Part shown: in pieces, positions 45,223-54,595 of the stretch | How positions within the stretch are numbered: position 1 is the stretch's first letter | How the letters are laid out: each line of letters starts with the position of its first letter | Source: Ga0077527 sp964531455 | GTDB lineage: Bacteria > Pseudomonadota > Gammaproteobacteria > Burkholderiales > SG8-41 | Length of the DNA stretch: 64,000 nt | Assembly (NCBI GenBank): GCA_964531455.1 | Contig: CAZHFZ010000011.1 | Location: forward strand, 1 to 64,000 | Reading direction: 5' to 3' | Notes under the pieces: generated by a model | What the model was told of the DNA's origin: nothing | Database searches by the model: none | Seen by the model: the letters and a program-made list of their open reading frames with translations, nothing else | Program-made: the position numbers and the translations under genes

Positions 45223-46239
45223 TCACCGCTTTGCTTTGACATAAGGCATCGACATGCGCACCTCGTACATATTGTCGCCCACCCGGGTACTCATTTCGGC
45301 GGCCACATCGAAATGCAATTGCAGCCGCTCACGGATATTGCCCACCGCCATTTTGTTGCCCACATGATGGGTGCCGCTCGCGCAATACGGATTGCGCAGC
45401 ACGACATGCAGCCGGTCACGCGCAGCATAGATGTTGATGCTGACCACGCCGGGCGCCTCACTCGGCTCAATGCCATGGTAAACAGCATTTTCCAGCAAAG
45501 GTTGCAGGGTCAGCGGAGGCACCAGCGCATCCCGTGGCATTTTGTCGATATGCCATTCGATCTGCAGCCGGTCGCCGAGCCGCAACTGCTCCAGATTCAG
45601 ATACTGCCGGCACAGCTCGATCTCATTGACCAGAGGCGTCAGTTCGCGGTTGTCAGCCATCAGCGCGCGAAACAGTTCTGCCATGTCTTCCAGGGCCGTT
45701 TCGGCACGACGCGGCTCCTGCCGCACCAGTGAAAGCACGGCGTTGATGCTGTTGAACAGGAAATGCGGGCGGATACGCGCCTGCAGCGCCTGCAGCCGGG
45801 CCTCGGCCAGTGCAGGCGACAAGGCACGGCCGCGCAGATCGAAATACGCCAGCAGCATCGCCACAACCAGCACTACGATCAGCAGCCAGCGCGCCAGCGA
45901 CGCCGGCTCCCCGATCAGCAACCAGTGGCTGGCGTAATGCAGGACGCTGGTCAACGTTATTTCAATTAACAGCACTGAGGCAACACCCAAGGCATAGGGA
46001 AGCCTGCGCAACAACCCTCTCAGTGCCGCCAGCGCCAGCAGACTGACCATCAGCAATGGTTCGACCAAAGCCGCGTTGGCGGTGAACTGGCGCGGCCATT
46101 CACGCACGCTTTGCACCTGCAACAGCGCCGCCAACAAGGCGATGCCATTCACGATCAGCAAGATGCGCAGCAATATTCCGAGATTGCGGAAGTCGGGAAG
46201 AGCGCCGCTATGGGCGTTATGATTTATACTCTGCGCCAT
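45223..46239 (-). CDS. algZ: Sensor histidine kinase, LytS/AlgZ (FimS) type
   Basis: A 338-residue membrane kinase. Four membrane segments fill about residues 18-140. The His_kinase domain has RIRPHFLFNSINAVLSLVRQEP (phospho-acceptor His). The ATPase part contains LVPPLTLQPLLENAVYHGI and VGNKMAVGNIRERL; the canonical DxGxG box is poorly kept, as in AlgZ/FimS. It pairs with the downstream AlgR-like regulator and is divergent from argH with 47 bp between starts. Confidence 0.9.
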   Translation of the reverse strand: MAQSINHNAHSGALPDFRNLGILLRILLIVNGIALLAALLQVQSVREWPRQFTANAALVEPLLMVSLLALAALRGLLRRLPYALGVASVLLIEITLTSVLHYASHWLLIGEPASLARWLLIVVLVVAMLLAYFDLRGRALSPALAEARLQALQARIRPHFLFNSINAVLSLVRQEPRRAETALEDMAELFRALMADNRELTPLVNEIELCRQYLNLEQLRLGDRLQIEWHIDKMPRDALVPPLTLQPLLENAVYHGIEPSEAPGVVSINIYAARDRLHVVLRNPYCASGTHHVGNKMAVGNIRERLQLHFDVAAEMSTRVGDNMYEVRMSMPYVKAKR

Positions 46240-46286
46240 GACTGTTTCATTCTAGCAGGCCCCACCCACAGGCCGTCCGCAACACC

Positions 46287-47705
46287 ATGTCCGCAAAAGA
46301 AAAAACCCCAAGCAGCAGTGTGAAACCCGGCGCCACCAAACTCTGGTCCGGTCGCTTCAGCGAACCTGTTGATGATCTGGTCAAACGCTTCACGGCTTCG
46401 GTCGGTTTCGACCAGCGCCTCGCCGAATTCGACATTCAGGGTTCGATCGCCCATGCGCGCATGCTGCGCGCGGTGGGCATTCTGATACCCGCCGATCTCG
46501 AGGCCATCGAAAAAGGGCTTGCCAGCATCGGCGCGGAAATCCGCGAAGGCACCTTCCCGTGGTCGCTGGACCTTGAAGACGTTCATCTGAATATCGAAAA
46601 ACGCCTGACCGACATGGTCGGCGATGCCGGCAAGCGCCTGCATACCGGACGCTCGCGCAACGACCAGGTCGCCACCGACGTGCGGCTGTATCTGCGCGCC
46701 GGCATTGATCACGTGCTGACCCTGATCAAGGGACTGCAGCGCGCACTGCTCGACCTTGCCGAGAAACACACCGAAACCGTGATGCCGGGCTTCACCCACC
46801 TGCAGGTTGCGCAGCCGGTATCTTTTGCGCATCATCTGCTGGCCTACTACGAAATGCTGTCGCGCGATGCGCAGCGTTTTGCCGACTGCCGCAAACGCGT
46901 GAACCGGCTGCCGCTGGGCGCCGCCGCGCTCGCCGGCACCTCTTTCCCGATCGATCGCCAGATGGTCGCCAAGGAACTGGGCTTTGACGGTGTCTGCGAA
47001 AACTCGCTGGATGCCGTATCCGACCGCGATTTCGCCATCGAATTCGTCGCTGCCGGCGCACTGACCATGACCCATCTGTCACGCTTCAGCGAAGAGCTGA
47101 TCCTGTGGATGAGCCCGCGTTTCGGCTTCATCGACATCGCCGACCGCTACTGCACCGGCTCGTCGATCATGCCGCAGAAAAAAAATCCTGACGTCGCGGA
47201 ACTGGTACGCGGCAAGACCGGCCGGGTTAATGGCCACCTCGTTGCGCTGTTGACCCTGATGAAAGGCCAGCCCCTCGCGTACAACAAGGACAACCAGGAA
47301 GACAAGGAACCCCTGCTTGACACCATGGACACGCTGCTGATGAGCCTGGCCGTGTTTACCGGCATGGTCGGCGGCATTACGGTGAAACCCGAGGCCATGC
47401 GCGCCGCAGCGCTTGAAGGTTATGCCACCGCCACCGACCTCGCAGATTATCTGGTCAAGAAAGGCCTGCCGTTCCGCGAAGCGCACGAAGTAGTGGCGCA
47501 GGCCGTACGCCAGGCTGAAACGCGGCGTTGTGATCTGTCCGAAATGTCGCTCGATGATCTGCGCCAGTTCTCCAGCCTGATCGGCCCCGAAGTATTTGAA
47601 GCACTGACACTGGAGGGCTCGATGAAAAGCCGCAGCCATATCGGCGGCACCGCACCGGCCCGGGTCAAGGCTGCAATCACAAAAGCGCGCAAGGCGCTGG
47701 CATAA
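46287..47705 (+). CDS. argH: Argininosuccinate lyase
   Basis: A 472-residue member of the fumarase/aspartase superfamily, cleaving argininosuccinate to arginine and fumarate. KLWSGRFSEPVDDLVKRFTAS, HTGRSRNDQVATDVRL and the signature GSSIMPQKKNPD with the catalytic Ser loop are present. Length is normal with a short N-terminal extension. It ends 3 bp from the stop of the convergent LacI gene. The algZ/argH divergent pair is conserved in related bacteria. Confidence 0.97.
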   Translation: MSAKEKTPSSSVKPGATKLWSGRFSEPVDDLVKRFTASVGFDQRLAEFDIQGSIAHARMLRAVGILIPADLEAIEKGLASIGAEIREGTFPWSLDLEDVHLNIEKRLTDMVGDAGKRLHTGRSRNDQVATDVRLYLRAGIDHVLTLIKGLQRALLDLAEKHTETVMPGFTHLQVAQPVSFAHHLLAYYEMLSRDAQRFADCRKRVNRLPLGAAALAGTSFPIDRQMVAKELGFDGVCENSLDAVSDRDFAIEFVAAGALTMTHLSRFSEELILWMSPRFGFIDIADRYCTGSSIMPQKKNPDVAELVRGKTGRVNGHLVALLTLMKGQPLAYNKDNQEDKEPLLDTMDTLLMSLAVFTGMVGGITVKPEAMRAAALEGYATATDLADYLVKKGLPFREAHEVVAQAVRQAETRRCDLSEMSLDDLRQFSSLIGPEVFEALTLEGSMKSRSHIGGTAPARVKAAITKARKALA

Positions 47706-47708
47706 CAC

Positions 47709-48737
47709 CTAATCAGGGGCTGGTGCCGCAGCGCTCTCGCGAACGATCAACTCGGTCGGCAGTTTGTTGCGCAATTCCACCGCCCGGTCATCCAGTCGCG
47801 CCAGCAGGTGATTGGCCGCGTAGACACCCATTTCCTCCGTCGGGAAACGCACGGTAGTCAAAGTGGGCGTGATCAACGAAGCCATTTCCATATCATCGAA
47901 GCCGGTAATGGAGATGTCGCCCGGCACCTTGAGACCCCGGGCATGGCACTCGGCAATCGCACCGATCGCCAGCACGTCATTGCCGCAAATCACCGCCGTC
48001 GGGCTTGTGCCGCCCTTCAGCACTTCACGCAAACCTTCGCGGCCACCGGTATGGGTGTACGGCTTTTCGATTACCGCATCGGGCGACAAGGCCATGCCGC
48101 GCGCGGACAGCGCATCACGCACGCCGGCCAGCCGCTCCTGCGCCCGTTCGTTATGCGCCGTTATTCCCGAGATCATCGCAAAGCGGCGGTGCCCGAGATC
48201 GAGCAGATGATTGGCGATGCACATGCCGGCCGCACGATTGTCGAAACCAACGCAGGGACGATTTCCGCTTTCATCAAAAGCCCAGGTCAGCACGTAAGGC
48301 AGGTTATGCGACTCAAGCATGCGGTAGATGTCGGGGTGATGAGTGGTACCCAGCAGCACCAGACCGTCGACGCCGCGCTCGATCAACGTGCGCGTCACCC
48401 TTGCCTCGATGTCGGCATCGAATTCGTGGCTGGCCAGCAACAGAACATAACCCGCGGCATCCAGCGTGCGCTGCAAAGCCTGAATGGTATTGGCGAAGAT
48501 CGCATTATCGAGCGTTGGCACGACCGCGCCGATGGCATGCGTGCGCCGTGAAGCCAATGCGCGCGCCGCGCCGTGCGCGACATAACCCAGCGTACTGGCC
48601 GCCTGCTGCACGCGCTCCAGCGTTCGCGCCTTGACCTTGTGCGGCAGGGTCAGCGCGCGCGAAACCGTAGCCGTCGATACCTTGGCAAGACGGGCAACGT
48701 CTTCGAGTCGTGCGGCTTTGCTGGATCGGGTCTTCAT
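47709..48737 (-). CDS. LacI family transcriptional regulator
   Basis: A 342-residue regulator. The helix-turn-helix (about 10-35) reads LEDVARLAKVSTATVSRAL, with the hinge region LGYVAHGAARALASRRT. The periplasmic-binding-protein-like effector domain (about 65-335) has IGAVVPTLDNAIFA, RGVDGLVLLGTTH and DISITGFDDMEMASLITP. The effector is unknown. It lies just downstream of the xsc-like gene on the same strand but behind a terminator. A LacI-type operator lies in the xsc/dehydrogenase promoter region. ATG 48737 is chosen; no Shine-Dalgarno is visible because the terminator hairpin ends only 7 bp upstream. Confidence 0.93.
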   Translation of the reverse strand: MKTRSSKAARLEDVARLAKVSTATVSRALTLPHKVKARTLERVQQAASTLGYVAHGAARALASRRTHAIGAVVPTLDNAIFANTIQALQRTLDAAGYVLLLASHEFDADIEARVTRTLIERGVDGLVLLGTTHHPDIYRMLESHNLPYVLTWAFDESGNRPCVGFDNRAAGMCIANHLLDLGHRRFAMISGITAHNERAQERLAGVRDALSARGMALSPDAVIEKPYTHTGGREGLREVLKGGTSPTAVICGNDVLAIGAIAECHARGLKVPGDISITGFDDMEMASLITPTLTTVRFPTEEMGVYAANHLLARLDDRAVELRNKLPTELIVRESAAAPAPD

Positions 48738-48743
48738 TGGATG

Positions 48744-48769
48744 AAAAAGCCGGCGCAAGCCGGCTTTTT
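48744..48769 (-). terminator. Intrinsic terminator after the xsc-like gene (hairpin copy A)
   Basis: GCCGGC (48749-48754) and GCCGGC (48759-48764), 4-nt loop, flanked by AAAAA and TTTTT, so it can work on both strands. The core is the same as that of the hairpin at 54595-54619. It lies between the xsc-like stop and the LacI start. Confidence 0.8.
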
Positions 48770-48786
48770 CCTGAGTGGCAGCAGAT

Positions 48787-50556
48787 TCAGCGGTACTGCT
48801 TGGCGCTGAACTTGCGGTATTTGGCCAGCAGGCGCTGAGGCTGACGGAAAGCATCGCGGCGGAACGGGTCACCCAGTTCCTGCGTCAGCATCATATTGAT
48901 CACCGTCGGCCTGTTGGAACGCACCGCTGCGCGCAGCGCATCGCCCACTTCATCGACATGCTCCACGGTCAGGCCTTGCGCACCCATCGATTCCGCGACA
49001 TCGGCAAAATTCGGATTCTGCAGATTGGTGCCAAGGAAACGGTTCTCGAAATAGTCGATCTGGTTTTTCTTTTCCGCGCCCCATTGACCGTTGTTGAAGA
49101 CCACGGCGATCGCCGGAATCTTTTCACGCACGCAGGTCATGACTTCATTCAGGCTCATGCCCCAGGCGCCATCACCGACATAGGCAATGGCCGGACGGTC
49201 CGGACGGCCGACCTTGGCGCCCATTACCGCCGGGAACGCGTAACCGCAGTTGCCGAAACTCATTGCCGCGAGGAAGGACGGCGCCTGCTCGAAATGCAGA
49301 TAGCTGTTCGACACCGAGCAGACGTTACCGATATCGGTCGACACCATGGCGTTTTTCGGCATCGCACGCGCCAGCGCGGCCAGCGCCTGGCGCGGTCCGA
49401 TGCGCGTCTTGGTATTCGGCGACGGCCATTTGTCGAGTTCCTCGGCCCAGGCTTTTTTCTCTTTCTGCACTTCCGCCAGGCGCGCCTTGTTCGGCGTCAT
49501 CTTGGCAATGGCCTTGACGCGTTCGAGCAATGCAACCGCTGCGTGTTTGGCGTCACCGCAGATACCAACCGTGGTTTTCTTGACCAGGCCCAACATGCGC
49601 GAGTCGGCGTCGATCTGGATGATCTTGGCGTTTTTCGGCCAGTAATCTAGGCCATGCTGCGGCAATGTGCCGAACGGTCCCAACCGTGAACCCAGCGCCA
49701 GCACCACGTCGGCCTTGGCAATCAGCTTCATCGCCGCCTTCGAGCCCTGATAACCCAGCGGACCACAGCACAGCGGATGGCTGGCCGGGAAGGAGTCATT
49801 GTGCAGATAGGAGTTCACCACCGGCGCGGTCAGATACTCGGCCAGCGCCGCGCATTCCTTGATGCCACCGGCCATGATCACGCCACCACCGGACAGAATC
49901 ACCGGGAACTTGGCCTTGGCCAGCATGCGTGCTGCCGCATCCAGCGATTCCGGACCACCGGCACCACGCTCCAGCTTGTGCGGCTGCGGAATATCGTATT
50001 CGCCTTCACCGTAGAAATAGTCGCGCGGAATGTTCACCTGCACCGGGCCGCGCTCGGCCATCGCGATGTCAAAGGCGCGGCCAGTCAGTTCTGCGATGCG
50101 CAGCGGCGAATTGACGTGCACCTGCCATTTGGTGATTTTCGAAAAAATCGGCATCTGCTCGGTTTCCTGGAAACCACCGAGGCCCATGGACATGCTGCCC
50201 GATTCCGGCGTCACGCAGACCACCGGCGAATGTGCCCAGTAAGCCGCGGCAATGCCGGTGACGAAGTTGGTAATGCCGGGGCCGTTCTGCGCGATGCAAA
50301 CCCCGTGTTTGCCGGTCACCCGCGAATAACCGTCGGCCATGTGCGCCGCGTTCTGCTCATGCGCCACCGACAGGAAACGGATACCGGCGAGCGGGAACAG
50401 GTCGTGCGCGTCCATATAGGCCGAGCCGACGATGCCGAAGGTGTCTTTGACGCCCTGCGCCACCAGCGTTTCGACAAACGCTTCGGAGGGGGTCATGCGA
50501 ATCTTGCCGCTGGCGCCAGCCTTGGCGATATTTTTGCTGTCCGACATCGTGTTCAT
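48787..50556 (-). CDS. xsc: Thiamine-diphosphate enzyme, sulfoacetaldehyde acetyltransferase (Xsc)-like
   Basis: A 589-residue ThDP enzyme, the length of Xsc. Features shared with Xsc are VAHEQNAAHMADGYSR (ThDP Glu), IAQNGPGITNFVT followed by AAYWAHSPVV, GGFQETEQMPIF, HNDSFPASHPLCCGPLGYQGSKA, the GDG motif VGDGAWGM to FNNGQWGAEKKN, and MLTQELGDPFRRDAF. Xsc converts sulfoacetaldehyde and phosphate to acetyl phosphate and sulfite. GGAGG precedes ATG 50556; an in-frame extension to 50703 is not conserved. A TauE/SafE-type exporter gene lies on the other side of the divergent block, fitting sulfite release. No phosphotransacetylase gene is near. Another acetolactate-synthase-like activity cannot be excluded. 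Confidence 0.82.
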   Translation of the reverse strand: MNTMSDSKNIAKAGASGKIRMTPSEAFVETLVAQGVKDTFGIVGSAYMDAHDLFPLAGIRFLSVAHEQNAAHMADGYSRVTGKHGVCIAQNGPGITNFVTGIAAAYWAHSPVVCVTPESGSMSMGLGGFQETEQMPIFSKITKWQVHVNSPLRIAELTGRAFDIAMAERGPVQVNIPRDYFYGEGEYDIPQPHKLERGAGGPESLDAAARMLAKAKFPVILSGGGVIMAGGIKECAALAEYLTAPVVNSYLHNDSFPASHPLCCGPLGYQGSKAAMKLIAKADVVLALGSRLGPFGTLPQHGLDYWPKNAKIIQIDADSRMLGLVKKTTVGICGDAKHAAVALLERVKAIAKMTPNKARLAEVQKEKKAWAEELDKWPSPNTKTRIGPRQALAALARAMPKNAMVSTDIGNVCSVSNSYLHFEQAPSFLAAMSFGNCGYAFPAVMGAKVGRPDRPAIAYVGDGAWGMSLNEVMTCVREKIPAIAVVFNNGQWGAEKKNQIDYFENRFLGTNLQNPNFADVAESMGAQGLTVEHVDEVGDALRAAVRSNRPTVINMMLTQELGDPFRRDAFRQPQRLLAKYRKFSAKQYR

Positions 50557-50869
50557 GGAATCGTCCTCCGGATAAAAATGCGCGCCGCGCCACTCCGTGT
50601 TGCAAGGCTGCGGCCATCTGAATAGCTTCACCCGCCGGTCAAAGTACGCCACCGGGAGTCCCGCATGATACGATGGCCCGCGCCCCGGTGTAAACGCTTG
50701 CACGAAGAAACGTAACTCATTGTTTTTAAATAATTTTTAAGCTGGCGGCGGGGTTGTCGTTTTATGCCAAGCCATTGTTTTTCCAGTGATTTCATGCGGT
50801 CGCGCCGCTCAAGTTACAATCCCCCGGGCGTTGCCTCACAGCGCTTTTGTCGTCACCCCCGGAGTCATT
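50557..50869. promoter_or_regulatory. Divergent promoter region of the xsc-like and FAD/Fe-S dehydrogenase genes
   Basis: 313 bp with no credible gene. It contains a LacI-type operator (50689-50702), an AT-rich tract (TTGTTTTTAAATAATTTTT, 50720-50738) and ribosome sites for both genes (GGAGG near 50567, GGAG at 50861-50864). No textbook -35/-10 pair stands out. Confidence 0.6.
50689..50702. promoter_or_regulatory. LacI-family operator
   Basis: TGTAAACGCTTGCA, an imperfect palindrome around the central CG typical of LacI/GalR operators (half-sites TGTAAAC and, on the other strand, TGCAAGC; five of seven positions agree). It lies in the divergent promoter region, 133 bp upstream of the xsc-like ATG. 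The adjacent LacI regulator is the obvious candidate protein; this is inference. Confidence 0.55.
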
Positions 50870-53815
50870 TTGAACGCCCCCGTTGAAGGTCATCGTCTGT
50901 CGGTCACGGCCGACACCGAAGCACTCGCCCAAGAGTTAACCCGGCGCCTTTCCGGAGAAGTCCGCTTCGACGTGGGCGCCCGCGCTGCCTACTCGGCTGA
51001 TGCCTCCAACTACCGCCAGATTCCCATCGGCGTAGTGATCCCGCGCAGCATTGAGGACATCGTCACCACCCTCGACATCTGCCGCGAATACGGCGTACCG
51101 ATTCTGCCGCGCGGCGGCGGCACCTCGCAAAACGGGCAGTGCGTCAATGTTGCCGTGGTCATCGACACCACCAAATACCTGAACAAGGTGCTGTCGGTGG
51201 ATCCGGCCACCCGCACCGCGACAGTCCAGCCCGGCGCCGTCTGCGATGCGCTGCGTGACGCCGCGGAAAAACATGAACTGACCTTCGGACCCGACCCGGC
51301 GACACACAGCCGCTGCACACTCGGCGGCATGATCGGCAACAACTCCTGCGGCGCGCACTCGGTGATGGCCGGCAAGACCGTCGACAACATCGAAACGCTG
51401 GACATCATCACTTACGACGGCCTGCGCCTGACCGTGGGCCCCACCAGCGAAGACGAACTGGTGCGCATCATCCGCGCCGGTGGCCGCCGCGGCGAGATTT
51501 ATGGCCAGTTGCGCGACCTGCGCGACAAATACGCCGACTTGATCCGCGCACGTTTCCCGAAAATCAAACGCCGCGTCTCCGGTTACAACCTCGATCAGCT
51601 GTTGCCGGAAAACGGATTCAACGTCGCGCGCGCGCTGGTTGGCACCGAAGGCACCTGCGTATTCACGCTGGGCGCGAAGACCCGTCTCGTTCACAGTCCG
51701 CAGTCGCGAGTCATTCTGGTACTGGGCTTCCCCGACATCTACCTCGCCGGCGACGCCGTGCCGCAGATCCTGCCGTTCAAACCGATCGCCACCGAAGGCC
51801 TTGATGAACGCATCATCGGCGGCCTGCTGGAGCGTGGATTGCGCAAAGCTGACATCGCACTGCTGCCGGCGGGCAAGGCGTGGATCATGATCGAGTTCGG
51901 CGCCGACACCGTTGAAGCCGCGACGGCACAGGCACAGGCGCTGGTGGATCATTACGCCGACATGACCGACGCCAAGGTCAAACCCTCTTCCTGGCTGATC
52001 ACCGATCCGGCCATGTGCGAACGTGTGTGGACCATCCGCGAAACCGGTGCTTCGGCCACCGCGCTGACCATCCATCCCAATGAACCCGATCCGGTGGTCG
52101 GCTGGGAAGATGCCGCAGTCGATCCGCTGCGCCTCGGCGATTATCTGCGCGAGTTCCAGGCGCTGGTTGATCGTCATGGTTATCAGACGTCGTTGTATGG
52201 CCACTTCGGCGACGGCTGCATCCATGCGCGCATCACCTTCAACACGCGTACTGCCGAAGGCATCAAGGTCTGGCGCAGCTTCCTGCGCGCCGCTGCGGAA
52301 CTGGTTGTGAAATACGGTGGCTCCTTGTCCGGTGAACACGGTGACGGACAGGCCAAGGCTGAATTCCTGCCGATCATGTACGGCGAAGAACTGATGCAGG
52401 CCTTCCGCGAATTCAAGGCGATCTGGGATCCGCTGAACCGGATGAATCCGGGCAAGGTCATCGATCCCTACCGCGCCGACGAGAACCTCAAATACGGACC
52501 AGATTTCAACCCGGTGCGGCCGGTCACGCAATTTGCCTATGCCAGCCTCGAAGGCAAAGGCTTCAACCGCGCGATCGAGCGCTGCGTTGGCATGGGCAAA
52601 TGCCGCGCTCATGAAGGCGGCGTGATGTGCCCGAGTTATCGCGCAACCCGCGAAGAGCGTTTTTCGACGCGCGGACGCGCCCGCCTGCTCGGCGAAATGC
52701 TGCGCGGTGAAATCATTCATGACGGCTGGCGCAATGAAGCCGTGCGCGAAGCACTCGATCTTTGTCTCGCCTGCAAGGGCTGCAAGAACGATTGCCCGAC
52801 GCACACCGACATGGCGACCTACAAGGCCGAATTCCTGCACCACCATTATCTCGGCCGGCTGCGACCGGTGCAGGCTTACACCATGGGCTTCATCAACCGC
52901 TGGGCGAAGCTGGCCTCCATCGCGCCGCGCATCGTCAACCTGCTGGCGGCAACGCCCGGATTGTCGGCACTGCTGAAGTTCAGTGGTGGTGTTGCGCAGG
53001 GCCGCGAGATTCCGAAATTCGCGCGGCGCACCTTCCGCAAATGGTTCTCGCGTCGCCGCGCGTCGGCAACGGGTTCCGGCCACCGCGGTCGCGTCATCCT
53101 GTGGGCCGACACCTTCAACAACCATTTCCAGCCGGGCTCCGCGGCAGCGGCGGTTGAAGTGCTGGAAGCTTTGGGCTACACGGTGACGATTCCGCAACAA
53201 CAACTATGCTGCGGCCGCCCGCTGTACGATTTCGGCATGCTCGACACTGCGCGGGCTTATCTGCGCGAAGTGATGGATGCGCTGGCCAATGACATCAGCG
53301 CCGGCGTACCGGTGATCGGTCTCGAACCCGCCTGCCTGTCGGTGTTCCGGGATGAATTGCCCAACCTGTTCCCCGACGACGAGCGCGCAACAAAACTTTC
53401 CAAACAATGCCATTTGTTCAGCGACTTCCTGATGCGCATCAGCGACTGGGAAGCACCGCAGCTTGGCGGCGATGCACTGGTGCATGGTCATTGCCACCAG
53501 AAGGCCGTATTCGGCATGACCTCGGAAATGGCGTTGCTGAAACGCCTGGGCATCCGCGCCAAGGTGCCTGAATCCGGCTGCTGCGGCATGGCCGGCGCCT
53601 TTGGCTTCAACCCGCAGCATTACGACATTTCGGTAAAAATCGGTGAAGCGGCCCTGATGCCGGCGGTACGCGCCGCTGACGAGCACACCATGATCATTGC
53701 CAGCGGCTACAGCTGCCGCGAACAGATTTCACAACTATCGGACCGCCAGGCCTTGCACATCGCCGAAGTGGTCGCGCTCGCATTCAATCGCGCGCGCGAG
53801 ACCACCGCACACTGA
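50870..53815 (+). CDS. FAD-linked oxidase fused to Fe-S (GlpC-like) domain; D-2-hydroxyacid dehydrogenase (YdiJ-like)
   Basis: About 981 residues. The N-terminal PCMH-type FAD domain (about 20-260) has PRGGGTSQNGQCVN and GGMIGNNSCGAHS. The FAD-oxidase C-terminal domain (to about 540) has YGHFGDGCIHARI and GGSLSGEHGDGQ. A ferredoxin part (about 560-660) has clusters CVGMGKCRAHEGGVMCP and CLACKGCKNDCP. A CCG-type domain has QLCCGRP and GCCGMAGAFG. E. coli YdiJ, a D-2-hydroxyglutarate dehydrogenase, has this layout. Beside an Xsc-like gene the substrate could be a sulfonated hydroxy acid such as sulfolactate (speculative). TTG 50870, 5 bp after GGAG, is the likely start; an earlier frame start at 50786 is possible. 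Confidence 0.88.
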   Translation: MNAPVEGHRLSVTADTEALAQELTRRLSGEVRFDVGARAAYSADASNYRQIPIGVVIPRSIEDIVTTLDICREYGVPILPRGGGTSQNGQCVNVAVVIDTTKYLNKVLSVDPATRTATVQPGAVCDALRDAAEKHELTFGPDPATHSRCTLGGMIGNNSCGAHSVMAGKTVDNIETLDIITYDGLRLTVGPTSEDELVRIIRAGGRRGEIYGQLRDLRDKYADLIRARFPKIKRRVSGYNLDQLLPENGFNVARALVGTEGTCVFTLGAKTRLVHSPQSRVILVLGFPDIYLAGDAVPQILPFKPIATEGLDERIIGGLLERGLRKADIALLPAGKAWIMIEFGADTVEAATAQAQALVDHYADMTDAKVKPSSWLITDPAMCERVWTIRETGASATALTIHPNEPDPVVGWEDAAVDPLRLGDYLREFQALVDRHGYQTSLYGHFGDGCIHARITFNTRTAEGIKVWRSFLRAAAELVVKYGGSLSGEHGDGQAKAEFLPIMYGEELMQAFREFKAIWDPLNRMNPGKVIDPYRADENLKYGPDFNPVRPVTQFAYASLEGKGFNRAIERCVGMGKCRAHEGGVMCPSYRATREERFSTRGRARLLGEMLRGEIIHDGWRNEAVREALDLCLACKGCKNDCPTHTDMATYKAEFLHHHYLGRLRPVQAYTMGFINRWAKLASIAPRIVNLLAATPGLSALLKFSGGVAQGREIPKFARRTFRKWFSRRRASATGSGHRGRVILWADTFNNHFQPGSAAAAVEVLEALGYTVTIPQQQLCCGRPLYDFGMLDTARAYLREVMDALANDISAGVPVIGLEPACLSVFRDELPNLFPDDERATKLSKQCHLFSDFLMRISDWEAPQLGGDALVHGHCHQKAVFGMTSEMALLKRLGIRAKVPESGCCGMAGAFGFNPQHYDISVKIGEAALMPAVRAADEHTMIIASGYSCREQISQLSDRQALHIAEVVALAFNRARETTAH

Positions 53816-53818
53816 TCC

Positions 53819-54595
53819 GTGACCGGACTCGAAACGCTGTCACCGTGGGTGATCGTGTACGTCGCGATCGTGATCGCCGTTGCCGGCTGGATCCAGGGCG
53901 CGCTGGGCCTGGGCTTCCCGATGGTCGCCACACCACTGATCGCCGCGGCAACCAATATGCAGTTCGCCGTGGTGATGGTGGTGATCCCTTGCATCGCCAC
54001 GATCATCGTCAGCATCCTGCGCAGCCCCGGATCGCTGGGCGTCTTGCATCGTTTCTGGTGGATCTCCATCGTCGCACTGCTCGGTGCTGCGGTTGGCGCC
54101 CGGCTGTTCGTGCTCTTCCCCGGCTTCCCCTATGCCCTGCTGCTGGCCGGCGTGATCCTGTTTTATCTCAACCTCGACCGCATCGGCCTGTCGGAGTGGC
54201 CGATCATGAAGCGCAACGAAAAAAAGTCCGGGCTGTTGTTCGGATTTCTCGGCGGCCTGAGTGAAACCACCGCCAACATCGCGGCACCACCGCTGATCAT
54301 CTATTACCTCGGCATCGGCCTGCCACCGCTGATGCTGGTGCCGGCCATGAACATTTCATTCTTCGTCGGAAAGTCCACCCAGCTTGCAACACTCGCCGCC
54401 AGCGGTATCGCTTCGCCAATGCACTGGCTGGTCACGCTGCCGCTGGCAGTGATCGCCACCATCGCCAGCCTGTACGGCTCCCGCGTACGCAGCCGCATTG
54501 ACGGCGAGACTTATCGCCTCTGGATGAGGCGCATGCTCCTGACCATGGCGCTGATCCTGTTGACGCAGGTCGTTTACCAGCAGTTACGGGCGTAA
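53819..54595 (+). CDS. TSUP family (TauE/SafE-like) membrane transporter
   Basis: A 258-residue membrane protein with about eight hydrophobic segments in two repeats: VAGWIQGALGLGFPMVATPL in the first and LFGFLGGLSETTANIAAPPLIIYYLG in the second, the TSUP family pattern. TauE members export sulfite or sulfoacetate. It begins with GTG 3 bp after the dehydrogenase stop, so translation is coupled, and it ends at a strong terminator. Its partner gene and the divergent xsc-like gene make sulfite export the best hypothesis. Confidence 0.88.
   Translation: MTGLETLSPWVIVYVAIVIAVAGWIQGALGLGFPMVATPLIAAATNMQFAVVMVVIPCIATIIVSILRSPGSLGVLHRFWWISIVALLGAAVGARLFVLFPGFPYALLLAGVILFYLNLDRIGLSEWPIMKRNEKKSGLLFGFLGGLSETTANIAAPPLIIYYLGIGLPPLMLVPAMNISFFVGKSTQLATLAASGIASPMHWLVTLPLAVIATIASLYGSRVRSRIDGETYRLWMRRMLLTMALILLTQVVYQQLRA

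Noticed and set aside
50936..53203. 755-codon minus-strand open frame inside the FAD/Fe-S dehydrogenase gene
   Set aside because: Antisense shadow of a gene with complete FAD and Fe-S motifs; no ribosome site or domain of its own.
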